A DNA stretch of 62,000 nucleotides, taken from positions 165,472 to 227,471 of the forward strand of contig NMRA01000060.1 in assembly GCA_002633005.1 (NCBI GenBank). The letters run 5' to 3'. Numbering within the stretch: position 1 is the first letter of the stretch; the number at the start of each line of letters is the position of its first letter. The position numbers and the translations under genes were made by a program. Below, piece by piece: positions 23,181 to 35,518 of this stretch. The notes under the pieces were generated by a model, which did no database searches, was not told where the DNA came from, and saw only the letters and a program-made list of their open reading frames with translations. Source of the stretch: Phoronis australis (taxonomy: Eukaryota > Phoronida > Phoronidae).

Positions 23181-23398
23181 TTATAAGAGTACGTGGGGCT
23201 GATGTGGAGGTGGAACGTGTCCTCCTGAGTAGTCTATCTCAGTGTCTGCCTCGGAGGCACTGTGTGCAGCAGGAGCTACATAATCTACCGTATTAGGTTC
23301 ACTTGCCCGAATCATCGTTACAACACTCGAGATATATTGGCGTCGCCAAAGACACTTAGAACATACACTGCACACTAGAGGAGAAATCTGATAGAGGT
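23181..23398 (-). CDS. Candidate terminal exon, receptor-tail-like
   Basis: Acceptor TTTTTTCAG opens phase 1, and the frame runs 72 codons to TAA. It begins with DLYQISPLVCSVCSKCLWRR, continues ASEPNTVDYVAPAAHSASEA, and ends with a Pro/His-rich C-terminus (SGGHVPPPHQPHVLL). A short hydrophobic, Cys-rich start followed by basic residues and then an acidic, Tyr-containing tail (VDYVAP, EIDYSG) looks like the end of a membrane receptor's cytoplasmic part. No upstream exons were identified, and the family is not recognised. It would belong to a different minus-strand gene upstream of the Tie-like one. Confidence 0.3.
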
Positions 23399-23432
23399 CT
23401 GAAAAAATGACCAAAGACGCGTTTAAAGTCAA

Positions 23433-26400
23433 GGTTCAACGTCCTGCTTCGTGTGAGCTCAGGTGGGAATCACTAAACTCCAGGGTCTGACCCTGAGGAA
23501 TATTTTTAGAAGCATGTCATTCATGCAAAAATACTTATATTGACACATCGTGATTGCTTATAACTTGGGCCTTATTGCTTAATCATATCTTATTCAAATG
23601 TGTTGATGTTTATGCAACTACATGTATACATTGGCGTAGAAAATAAGGTAGTCATCATAACTTTTCATAACAACCACCAAATGTGTAACATGGCTTCTGC
23701 CCATGAACTACTTTTAGAGACTAGGGTGTATGTCTTGTCTACCAATGATTTTCTGCGATTATGAAGTTAATTAAACATGCTAAAGCCGTCAAAAATATTG
23801 GTGCCTTCACTTTAGCTTGGTATTCATATATTGTGAGCGGAAATGGCCACATTAAATTTAATATATTTAATTTTTCATTAATACAATTTTAGGAATCAGG
23901 AAAGGCTTATACTGAAGAAGTGGCTTCTGCTGAAGTTGGAGACTTGCCAATTATTAGTAAAGGTTGGGTATGGAAAAGTTCACAACCAGCAAGAAGGTAC
24001 CCTTCTGGACAACTAAGTGAGGGGGCTAGGGAGAGGCCGAAAAGTCTACTCCCAGAAGATATGTCAAAGAGAATTGTAGCTTGAGGAACGAGTTGGGGAA
24101 AAAGTATTTGCCAAAGATTACTGGCTTATACCGCAACAGGTCCAGAATAATTTGTTGAGATAGGCCACTCTCAGCAAATGTGGGGAAACTGGGACAAAGG
24201 AAGTGGAGTATGCATAGAAAGAGGCAATCTGCGATTGTCAAGGATGTAGCATTGTAAAAATTCAAAGGGAAGAAACAGTACAGTGGCTGGACCTGTAAAT
24301 ACTCTGGCTCATGATCTGCTAAATCCAGTGGGGGCATTATTGTATCAGCACAGCTGTGTAGGGAAGTAGGCTTGTGCGTTGTCGCAAGCTTTGTTTGCAC
24401 CAGAACTGCTTGTGTGAACAGCACAAATCTAAAATTTAGCTAATTTAAGACTGAATTTTTGTCCAGGCTCGGATTATGATCCTGGGCCACATGGTAATGG
24501 TACATTGTTCATTTTGTTTAGCCACTGGAATTTTTGGTCTGACAGGATTTCTCAGTGTCGCCATCACATTCAGATGATTTCTGACCTCTGTACTATTCCT
24601 TTTCCTTGAAGATGCGTAATTGATCTGAATTTATGTTTCCGCATTTTATTTACCATTATTGTAAATGGGTATATATTACTGAAATTTGAGACCCTGTTGC
24701 AGTTAGGCTGGTTTTGTTAACTTATCTGTCTGACTGGGCTGCAAACCCATATTCTGTCCAGGAGGTAATAAGTTTTGATTTAGACCATTTACCTCTATAA
24801 ACTTTGCTCAGTTTGTTCCTTATCCAGATGGGAAGTGATTTCTGGAATTGTAGCGAATTGACAGTTTGCTATTCCTTGAGACCATGCTGTGTGTAAAAAA
24901 TCGCACACTATTAGTCTGGTCTCTAGCAATTGCATATTGCCAGATCTTTCAAAGTTCTGAAATTGCTCAAAAGTGACCTGGAAGTAATACCTATTTCGTG
25001 ATGGTAAAATATCTAAATCAAAAGTTGTTTTATGTGATTTTAGGCGAGTTTATGTCCACTTCAAATGATTTTTGTTGCAGTACTGAAAAGTATTGGCACA
25101 TTAGCTCTGGTGGCTCCTTGTTTTTTTGGCGAATTGACCATTTTATGGTTCCCATGGGTAATTTTGTTACTGGTCTAGTATGTATGTACAACTGTAATCG
25201 TAGGGCAATTGTAATGCAAACCATGTTGCAAAAGTATTTTTTCATGACCATTTCATTGTAAAATGCTGCCTAATTGGAACCGACAAGCCAATTTTTCATT
25301 TTGTGGTGGTTAGTTTTGATAAGAACATTGATGTGGTAAATACAGCTACCTCAAGTTTGTGAAGAAGAGATTTCCAGTGTTGTCAGCGATATTGCGAAAT
25401 CACTTTTTCGCAGTGAGACTACATCACTTTAAATGTAATTCCCTGACTTTATGAGCTTTGTGTGGTTGACTCTGTCCTGTAGCAATTGAGTGTTGAAAAG
25501 ATCTAGAAGGCAATTTTTTATTACAGTCATAACATTTGCACTTTTGACTGTACAGTTATCTTTGCATTGTATTACGAAAACATATTTTGTAGTACACAAG
25601 TCTCTGGTTGGTATTTTATATTTTTTCACAAGGAATATTTTCAACTTAGATGAGTTGTCTGTGAGGTAGGCAATTTTCAAATAAGATAATGAATAAAATT
25701 GTCAAACATTGTTTTATTTTTTAGATGTGTGATCTTCCAATAAGTCATTACTTTTAAAAAACCTGTGCAGAATTTGATTTTTACTCTTCATTTGAAGGAG
25801 AATAAATCCATAAACCTGCATTGTCTAGAAATTTTACTCAAACTACATATTACAGGGTTGGGGATTGGAATCTTAATACAACAGAGTCTCAACCCGTACC
25901 ATGAGCAATACAACACAATACAGTACACGGATATAAAAATTTGGTGTTTAGGTTCCACGGAAAGGATTCGTGTGCGCGGTAATAGTTACTAAGGTGCGTG
26001 GTCATTGTTTGTGGATACTTTGGGATTCCTCTTCTGTGGTCATCCACGGGAAACCTGGTCGCATAGAGAACAATAGATTAGCATCTTCATTGTTTCCGTT
26101 GTTATAATAAAGATATAATGACGAGCACTTATCGGCAACGGTCTGATGTACGCAAGGTTCTATATCCATGCGACCTGTGTTGTTACATCTAACAATGACA
26201 CAACAAAGGAAAACAATGATAGGACCGATGGGCGAAAAACATGCGACGAGTTGCCATGGACGGTGGTGGAGTTTGTCTTGTCATTCGAATGTTTTTACAG
26301 AACTTCAAACCGGATATTTCGTCAGGAAAATTTCTGCGGTCTTTTGTTTTTTAAAAGTCGTGGGAAAAATTGCAGTCATGCAACCAAACTTATCCTTCAT

Positions 26401-27779
26401 TTGATATTACAATGCAGAAAATCTGACTTGGAATATGTGTGAAGAAATACCCATGAGGAAATTGCAAAGTAAAACAACTTTAAATCAAAATAACCTACAT
26501 TTGTCGAGTTCATGTCTAATCCTGTTCACTGTGGAAGACATAATCGGCTTTTTACAAAATGGAGCCATGTATGGTATTTTGGGGTACTATAGCCCTACTA
26601 GCAAAACGTTTAAAACATTCAGGAGGAACTAACTTGTTGCAAAATATCGAAAAACATGAAGGACAATCGGATTTTACGGTGCTCACGCATCGATCTCAGA
26701 TATATGAAAATTTCTCATTTTAGTACATTTGAGGTGCCAAAATATATAACTAATAAACTGGCTGACAAAGTCTTTATTTTGTGAAATGATAGTAACATGT
26801 TTTGTCAACATTTTGGCTAAGTTTCATTGTCATAACAGTGGGGGCAGATTTGGTACAGCAGTGTACTGAACACAACCTCAAAATGGCATAACGTGGGGCA
26901 GTGTAGTTAAACTACTAAATGAGGGTGGTAAATCGCAGTCGTGTTTCAAGACATCTCTGTAATAATCTACAGGCACCACTAAACAATGCCAAGTGAATAA
27001 TAAATCAATAGCTTTCATTCACAGAAAAATATGAACAGTTAAAACTGGACAGTTTTTATACCGTGAAAACATGGCTGCGAAGCCGTAAAATGTGTTTGAG
27101 CCAATAACTTTAGAAAAACGCAATATTTTGAGGAAATATTTTACCGCTGTTTATAGATCCCATAGGACTACCTATGTGCCAAATTTGGTGAAAATCGGCT
27201 GACCCCCACCTTGCTGCTCATGGCTGGTGCTCTCGTGGACTAGTACTTAAGAGACAGAGAGAGGTGTAGAGCTAGGAGGGAAGCGACAGAGAGAAAGCAA
27301 GAGGAAGACAGGATAGAACATGCCCTTCACTCAGTGTAGGTTAAATTAGGAACCTATAGGTTGTGAGGTCAATGGCAAGCGATACAACTCTATTTAAAAT
27401 GTATTTACTGTCCACTTTTCTTTTCAGAATAGTTTTTGCATAACATACATGTAGGTGAGAGACCGTTACAAAATCGATTAGTATCGTTAAGTGTGATCGA
27501 CACGGTTTGCCGAATAGTCGTAAAACAGTCGTTGTTTTACGACATTGTCTAATTGATCAATCACTTGAATATTTTTTTTGTTTCAAGTAACAGGTTTTTC
27601 AAATTAGAAAATGTAGATTTGTTTTTTATATCGTTAAGCGCGACATCAAATTTTACAAAACGTTATGCTAAACTATTGGCAAATCCAAATGTAGACGTTC
27701 CATGCTGGTTGTATTCCCTCCTCATGTTGCCGCTACATCCAAATGGACTGACGTCACCATATTCTCAGGAAGTAGAAAG
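23433..27779. other. Long non-coding stretch
   Basis: No exon with credible splice sites and composition was found. A 132-codon minus frame at 24.0-24.4 kb lacks a domain and splice context. A phrase at 27.18 kb (CCAAATTTGGTGAAAATCGG) is a short relic of the AAAATC-type dispersed repeat. Otherwise AT-rich sequence. Confidence 0.4.
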
Positions 27780-27990
27780 ACGACCGTCATCATCAGAAGC
27801 ACATCTGTCCAACGCATACGTCATGAAGAAATGCAAGTATGAAGGATTGGTTTTAGATTGCAGAAATCATTGTTGGGAAACGCACTTTTTCCCTGTTGAA
27901 ATCCGCCTGTCGTGGCTTCTACAATGACTCAACAAGACCATGCCTAACGGCTTGGCCTCTCCAAGGACCAGAGAAAGTCAACGCTAGAGA
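27780..27990 (+). pseudogene. Retroelement endonuclease-like fragment
   Basis: The plus strand reads SEAHLSNAYVMKKCKYEGLV, then CRNHCWETHFFPVEI, and after a frame change CRGFYNDSTRPCL. This parallels the EEAH..K..KY..L...C...GW.....PVEVG.RGF segment seen at about 32.5 kb, which follows a PD-(D/E)XK-like core in many retroelement-derived proteins. The core itself is not readable here. A degraded copy. Confidence 0.55.
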
Positions 27991-29169
27991 CCTGAAGTAA
28001 AGTGTCCCTATGCGCAAGCTAATATATATGGCTCAACAGTTCGAGTAAATCTTTTCATAGAGTGTAGCTGACGGAAGATTCAGAAGTTGCGAGAGAAGAG
28101 GGATTGTTGAGTACTCCCAAACCTGGTTTAACCTATCGATGTCAGGTCCATAGTCCAGAGACCTCGCGTCTCCCAATCCCTCCGAATGTCAATATAGAAC
28201 CAGTTCTCTCAATGGATATAATGATACGCCACAACCCTGGTAACTTGCAGTTTACCATTTCAGAGTCATGGGTTCTTAGAAATGTACCAGGCTTTAAACA
28301 TAACACCCATGAAACAAATTAAACAACACCAATACTGAACAAAATGTCGAAATGAAAAACTCTTATCATCGCTGACCAATTTATAGACTGTTGCTAATAG
28401 GAGGTTCATGACACACTTGTGGCAACCCTTGGTACATTGACGAGACTATCCTCACCATCACGTTACCTTTACCGGATCACCTACATCTTGCTACTGGACC
28501 ACGTCAACTACCTCGCATCTCTGACATGATGAATTAATTCGTCAGAAGTAACATTCTGACTGATAATACCCTTAATGAAGCAAGTGCCGCCTGAAAGTCA
28601 TGCAGTCTAGCAGCCGCATGCAATCCAGTCCAAGATATTGTCACCTTCAAATGTCTTCAAGGAATCCAGCAGACCATGGAAGAAATTGAAAAGACATAGT
28701 CGTCTGTGGAATTCGATAAGAAGATGAATATTCAAACACGGTGTCACACTTCCAACTGCACAAGCTGTGACGTGTCCTATCTCTTGTGTCAGTGACTGTC
28801 TACCACGGTGACGTCTAACATTCTGGCCATTTTACAGTCTATTGCTGTAACAAAGACATCCAAAAAAGGCTCTACTGCTATGATGACAGGATCTCCAATT
28901 GCTCCTTTGACAAGGTACAGAAAACCCAAGTATTCCCCAGTGTCTACTTGTACGTACGATCAAAAATCTACAGTGGCCCATTTAATTAATAAAGAAAAGC
29001 CAAGAGCACCTGCACTGAAGCATGACAAGATTTTATACAGAGAAAGTACATATACATATATACATATACATATGTCTATTTACTTTATGGCATTCGAGGC
29101 CAGAGTTCCAAAGTACAATAACAAACATGTGTTCAAGCACAGTTAAAGACAAAGCATGGAGATAAACAA
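27991..29169. other. Non-coding stretch
   Basis: No exon supported. Contains a TACATA microsatellite at about 29,047-29,075. Frames at 28.1 and 28.8 kb look accidental. Confidence 0.4.
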
Positions 29170-29470
29170 TTAATCTCCACGAACTTTGGCTAGATATACG
29201 AACAATACAATTTTTGCACCAGGATTCTTCATAATCTTGTTGAAGTATAGTACAGGGCTATGGTTATCAAAATTCACATTTATATGTTGCTGACGGAGAT
29301 CTGCGTAATTATTACAGACCAACGAAAAGTGCAGTTCGTCTTCAACGTAGTTCATGTCATAGAAAACGCAAATTCTGTTTCAGCAATATATTTGTTGTGA
29401 CTTTCCGTTTTCGCCTCCAACTTGTGGTTCGCACACTGAAACCTTGCAAATTTTTCTACAAAATGGCAAG
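29170..29470 (-). pseudogene. Retroelement (LINE-type) C-terminal remnant
   Basis: The minus strand gives CANHKLEAKTESHNKYIAET. After a frame change it continues as NYVEDELHFSLVCNNYADLR and ends in a conserved-looking tail with KIMKNPGAKIVLFVYLAK. The F-x-C-A-N-H-x-L-x-x-E..., E-D-E-x-H-F-x-x-x-C-x-x-Y-x-D-L-R pattern is the familiar end of non-LTR retrotransposon polyproteins. It is broken, with no reverse transcriptase next to it. Confidence 0.65.
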
Positions 29471-30199
29471 GTAGATTAAACTGAGAATATTCCTCTTAAG
29501 AGAAATAAAGTTTGAAAGATTTAAAATAGGACAATTCGGGCTTTCCACGATTGTCAACTTCCAAACCTTCTAGGTAAAAGTCTATTACGCTCTTGGAAAA
29601 TTGATTTACACTTGATAGAAACCATGCTTGGACAAAAGCGATCTGACTGAGGAAGCCCAATAATAAGAAAATCTACCGCTATTGTCTTGAATCAATAGCA
29701 TAGCAGACACAATTCGTACACTGTACATACCTGCTTGACGGCAATTTCAGTATTTCAAATCAATATTTTATACATGTGATTAAATGTTTTGTAAACAATG
29801 GATAACACCCGCAGTCACTTAATACAGCTGCATTAGAACAAGAAGTGCTCACGTCAAGTACCATACATAATTTCATGTGAAAACGTTATGTTATCATACT
29901 CTTTAAACTCCCAGATTTCAGCCCCAAAATAAATTGTTGGATAATTCATTTTATCAATACATAGACCGTGCAGTGCGTTTCGACACCAGTTACGTTATTC
30001 ATAAATGGACACAAGATATTTGCTCTCTTTGAAAACGTAATGGTCGCATTTGTCCAAATATATCACTATTATTACAATCTTTTACGCACATTAGAAACTC
30101 GTTTAGATACATAGTGAATAAAAAAGGACTGACCATACAACCCTCAGTGGTGCCAACAGTATACTTGAATTAATAAATAAGACCTTTGGGAGATTTTAT
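29471..30199. other. Non-coding stretch
   Basis: Nothing identified. Confidence 0.4.
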
Positions 30200-31355
30200 A
30201 CAAATACGCAAATAGCTCACTTGCGAGTTTCTCGTTAGTCACTGTGACGTCACCGGAAAAGGGGCAAAACCCGCCATATTGCTCTTGTTTTGCCCCGAGT
30301 CTTTGCTACAAACGCTAAAACTTACTGGTGTTCTTATGGTGAATTTTACGCTTAAAACGTTAAAACAACTTAAGATATGGTAGATGGACCGCGGAATAAC
30401 TGTGAATGGACGAAGAAAATGTGAACTTGTTATGTTGTGCGAAGCTGTGAACGGTCTGAAATTGGAACTTAACCCGCTCTAGGCCTGAATGCTGCAGGCA
30501 TACAGGGGCAATAGTGTATCACCATAAAAGATATTCACTTCAAAATACAGCAAATAAAATCAAATGAAACATGCATATGTGCACATAAAGTTATAATTAA
30601 CACATACCCTGACTCTGGACACAATTTAGTCTACAAATAACTTTAGCATATCCATGAAAACCTCGCGGTTCTCTCGAGTTTCTGTCACTGGCCGCCATTG
30701 TGAGGAAGTTACGTGAAATCACGCCTGTTGACGAACAAAAAGTCCAAGGGACACAAATCTTACAAATTTCACTTGATATTTTCTCATGCTATTTTGCAAG
30801 TGTCACGCGCCAGGTCACGCGCTTCGCTCAGTCTCGCGCTAGCCTTTGCCTCATACTCTCCTGGCTCAGTTGAAATATTTAGTAATTGTAGTTAACAGTA
30901 ACCACAAAGTGGAGTTGGAATTCTTCGCCAAAGTCACCTGAATTTCCGTATATATGCTTCATCGAAGATATGTTTAGAAGCAGAAAGAGTCACTGAAGAA
31001 AGTAAGAGCCTTTTAGGTGGTAATTTTAGGTGTAGAATGTATTTTTGACGAGGTGAAAACTTTATCAGTGAGCGGATTTCGCCTTCCGCCCGTTTAAAAT
31101 ACACGGGACGAAATTAGTACAGAACGCGATAGAACGTAATGTAGTGCTAATCTGAATTTCATTTGCCATAACAGCAATGCTTTTTGGACATTTTTCGAAC
31201 TAAACGGCTAAAAACTCGAAGACAGTAACAGAATACACCCTGCTACCGTATTGGGCAAATGACCAAACGACAAGCTTTTGCCCACTTCCCGTGACGTCAC
31301 AGTTAAGTCTCACATAATATCGCGTTATTGTTATAAACTCGCAAAAGGCCTATTT
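30200..31355. mobile_element. Inverted-repeat element with CRE-like palindromes (copy A)
   Basis: The left end (TTGCGAGTTT, then CTGTGACGTCAC, then GGGGCAAAAC) is mirrored at the right end in inverted order (GCTTTTGCCC, then GTGACGTCACAG, then AAACTCGCAA). The interior has no transposase frame. Most of the interior (about 30,480-31,130) recurs in reverse orientation at 45,480-46,150. A non-autonomous DNA transposon is the simplest reading; target duplications were not clear. Confidence 0.55.
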
Positions 31356-31655
31356 ATTTTTTACCTAAACATCATTCAACAAAGAATGGACTCACCGGAG
31401 ACAGCCCAAGAGTTGTTATCTCTGCGGCGAAGGATGTTAAAGTTGAGTCTCCGATGAGTTGCCAGCAGTCACTGGTACGGTGCGCGGCTTTAGACGCTCT
31501 GCGGCTGGGTTAAAGATCTTTTATAGGCCTAACTATCCCCAATTCCCGTACCAGGATGAATTTCAAAAATAACTTGACTTGGCTGCGTCAGATGTGATAT
31601 GCGACGTTGATGTTGAAATTGCGCCATATTTTTTATGTTGATTTCCTTTGTTGGT

Positions 31656-32763
31656 TTATAATTCATATATTGCAATATAGGCATCCAGGGGAGGCTTGGA
31701 TGTACTTGTGACTGTAGAGTCGTCAAAATTTATCCATTCCCATGCTGACGATTTAACACAGCATGTGTAAGGACCACCCGTCGTGTTTCTTCAATGGTGT
31801 TCAATGACTGGTTTTATTTTGTAGCCGGAGAGGTCATAAGAGGAAATCTTTGTGTTGATTTTTTCACCATTAGTCGCGGTTCGTAAGATCTGAATACAAA
31901 GGTATTTTGACGGTTTTACTAATGACCATGTGAGCTGGCCACTGAGACTATTACAGTTTGGGCAACTAAAGTCCTCGATGTCCAACGACGTCCACAAGCT
32001 GTGCCACAACTCCTGCATAGTTATTTCTTTCCTTAGCGTTGGGAGGTAGACGGTCAAATCCCAGTCTATCTGTGTTTTTTCTTTGTTGTTGAGCAGTTAT
32101 TACAACTCCTAGTTTGCTTCTTTACGTGTTGGAAGGTACTAGTAACCTCAGATGTTACATTATCAGCGTTGTGAGCAAGTGTGTCTACGTGCCATTGGTT
32201 CAGTAACCATAGTAAAAATTCATGGGCATCCTGTTGACTTCCGTTGCCAAGAGAGTTGTTCTGTAATCTTAGTTTATTCAAAATTTCAGACGGAGTTGAT
32301 GTATACCTTTTAGTTGCCTCATATGTGTTCACAAGGATGGTTTTCATATTGTTTTTCTTGTTGATATTGTATGTGTGCCAGTTGAGGTTGCATGAAAAGA
32401 TAGCTTGAAGTGTAGAGTTCACAAAACACGTGTTTCCAACATTGCAAAGACCAAATGATTTGTAGATGAAGCCTCTACTGCCAACTTCAACAGGGAACAG
32501 GACTGTTTGCCATCCTGCATTTTTACATTCTTCGACGAGATTTGTATATTTCATTCTTTTCCTCAGGTGTGCTGATTCCATATTGTCTTCTGCTGGTATT
32601 GTAAGTTCTATTAAAACTGCTGTTTTTGCCTGAATTGACCATAACACAATGTCAGGTATTAATGCCGAATCTGTACTCAGACTGTAAATGTTTAAGACAT
32701 TTCCATGGATTCCAATCTTCTGTAATCTTTTCCAAAGTAGTACTTGAACAATTTTATCAAAAG
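31656..32763 (-). pseudogene. Endonuclease-like fragment fused to broken USP domain
   Basis: From the right, an acceptor-like CTAAG opens a frame containing LLWKRLQKIGIHGNVLN (reverse-transcriptase-like). It continues into IPDIVLWSIQAKTAVLIELT, a PD...E-L-T pattern typical of PD-(D/E)XK endonucleases, and VEVGSRGF. Without a break comes a ubiquitin-specific protease start, GLCNVGNTCFVNSTLQ (Cys box with catalytic Cys codon near 32,428), then SQQDAHEFLLWLLN. Damage follows: a one-base frameshift at a T run (32,075-32,080), a TGA at 31,791-31,793, and the His-box GGHYT reading GGPYT (Pro codon 31,770-31,772). The domain ends WINFDDSTV...AYIAIYEL. USPs remove ubiquitin; this copy cannot do so as assembled. 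Confidence 0.7.
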
Positions 32764-35518
32764 CTTAGAAAAAAAAATCACAAAGGCGAAATAGAAGCGA
32801 CCACCGGCCTTGCTGATATATTTTGGCATATATCATACATGTACATGTACATGTACATGTATAAAGTGAAGTTTTCATTCTGCGTCCAATAACCCTTTTT
32901 AAAATCTACATAAGCTTTAAGAAATACAAAGTTTTGTTCAGCCCAACACGATTGTTCTCGTCATTAACTTGTTAACTTGTTTATCATCTGTATCTATATC
33001 TAACTCTACATCCGCCAAGCTTAAATACTTACATCCGTGTAGTTCACAGTACCGAAAACGATCTCCCTTGTACATTTCTCTTGGGGACAGACAGCGCTGA
33101 AATCAACAAGATCGCATGAATAAATATAACCATGTAAGTTAAAGCAAAGATAGTTGTAGAATAATACGAGTTTAAAAATAATGACATAACCCATCTAAGT
33201 CAAACATGGTTGTTACTCGCGAAGAAATATTTGACAGTCGGAAATGTTTGTTTGGCAATGAGCCATGGAATAACCTAGTGGATGTGGGGGTGCATTTAAC
33301 ACAGCGACTGGGGACATATTACAACAAACCATTAAACCCGTGAACTTTGATGCTAACCTCATGACTCGTGAAAAGGGACTTCAAAATGTTTTATTAAAAA
33401 CGATGAAACTTTTCAAAAATGTCTTGTTTCAGTATCTTTCGAAAGAACATAATAAACACTGATCTCGTTATTTGTTGAGGACGTTGGCGGACGTTTAGGC
33501 CCTCTAAGTGTGTTGTATTATATGAACAACATTAAATATTTTGTTGGTCGCTATGTCATTTTTTAAAACAATTTGAGATTACACGCCCGTCGATCTACTT
33601 TCTTATGTACCTTCCAATAGAAATGTCCTTGAATTTGCTCTGACAAGTTATTTCGGTGCTGCCATATTCCAAGAAGAAACCTGAAAAAGTAAGGATAAGA
33701 AACCGTAAGTGAAACAGACAACTTTTACAACACGATTCGTGTTAGAATTTAGACTGACACTGTTCTTAGTTTGATTTTGCTTTATTTTTCTGTACAGTGT
33801 ATGTTATTGATTGGCATGATCCCCTTGAGATCAGAGCAGTGATGATGTAATTTGTTTACTACAGAATTGGTAAAAAGTTCTAGAGCGTTGCATGAGACTA
33901 TAATTACCCAGTTAAGGGTTTGGGACAGTCAGTTGAAGGAATTTAAAGTTGAAAACCAGTTAGTTACAAGAGAGTTATTGTTGAGTTGCTGAACGTGTTT
34001 TAGAAGTTCATCACAAGTCAAGGCTTTGCAGCACTGACTGTAGCGTATAACAGACATTACGTTGGGCGTTTTGTTTGAGTAGGCTTGTGAACGTACGTTC
34101 CTGATTAACTCGAAGAAGTCTTCAGTCAATCGTCGCACCGGAAGCTATTAGCACCGGTCTTCACCTATTCGTTGTGTCGTAAAGAGTTCACATTCCGTTC
34201 ATAACAGCAAACTTTCTAAGTGTTTCAACATGACATTATCTCCGCTTTGTTCTGTGCTTGCTTATGTTTGATTTATTGGACAGCTTAAACATAAGTGTAC
34301 AGGCAAAATCACGTACTTGATCACATTTCAGGTGGGCGTAAACGATTTGGAAACATTTTCACGAAGAGTGCAATCAGTTCTTATTTGAGGGAGTACGAAA
34401 TTTACCAAGGACGTCGCAAAAACATCATCATGGACTTCTTGTTTTGAAATCGTGTTAACGAGTTTTCAAAGGGGAATCTTCAATGTAAAGCGAAGGACAT
34501 GGGGGCGATCCGTAGATCGCAAAAATTGTTAGCTTGAACTTGTTGAGAACGTTTCTGGTTATTGAACGAATACCGTGAACCGAATCCCTCATCCTAGCAA
34601 ATTCTTCAGTGGCCGCTACTTACATGTAGGATAATTACACTGTATGCTAGTACATGTAAGCTATCGAGCTTAGGCCTACACGCCAAGCAATTGCTATTCA
34701 TTTGCGTGATTTGGCAATGTCTTGCGAGAATTTAGTTTACTCGTACATGTAAGTCACTTTGTTTTCGGAACATCCTCCGGTTATAGTAATATACTAAATT
34801 TCCTTTAGCAATGAAAAAACATGCTCGCTGTACAAGGAAATTTAGGATGTCACAAAGTAATGTTCTTTTAAATCTCAGTTGGTGAAAAATCCAACGCAGT
34901 ACAATCATCAAAAAACGATGAAAAGCACCATGCAAAAATTGCGAATTCAGGAATTTTCTGAAGACTTTTCAAGTTCTCAATCATATGATCATGTGTCAGA
35001 CGGGTGGAAACAAAGCGAAGACCACTAATCTAATGTAAGTGCAAAACGTCAGTTTTAATTGCCGATTTATGGTAAAATACCGTATAGCGGTATGCAACTT
35101 ACATGTATGTTTTTTTGAAATTTAAGCCATACACGAGATCATATGGCTTCGTACATGTACATTTGTCTTACTCAGTTGATTGTTTGAAATATGACCTTTA
35201 TTCTGAGCTCTCCTCGTGTTGCTCATTTTCTCCAGAAAAGTCACAGTAATATGGTGATAATAAGAAACACTGAACTGTTATACTCATATTTTGTAAAAAA
35301 CATCTGTTTCATTAATAATTAATAAAAATTAAGAGAAATGCTTTAACTATGAATATTTAAAGCAAACTGTTATAACCGAGAGTGTGAACATTTTCACCCA
35401 AAATCACTGTTGGAGCCAGAAAAACGATCTTTTATAACTAGGATGCTGATTGTTTGCAACTGGGAAAATATACTGATGTCACCTCGGTCGTAGCTGTCAC
35501 CACGGTTTCACGTATGCC
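32764..35518. other. Non-coding stretch
   Basis: Contains an (ACATGT)n microsatellite at about 32,835-32,862. No exon supported. Confidence 0.4.
32835..32862. repeat. ACATGT hexanucleotide microsatellite
   Basis: About four tandem ACATGT units, self-complementary. The motif TACATGTA is frequent elsewhere in the window. Confidence 0.9.

Noticed and set aside
24026-24424. 132-codon minus-strand open frame
   Set aside because: No ATG context, splice sites or known domain. The plus strand here looks like a decayed element broken by stops, but I could not identify it.
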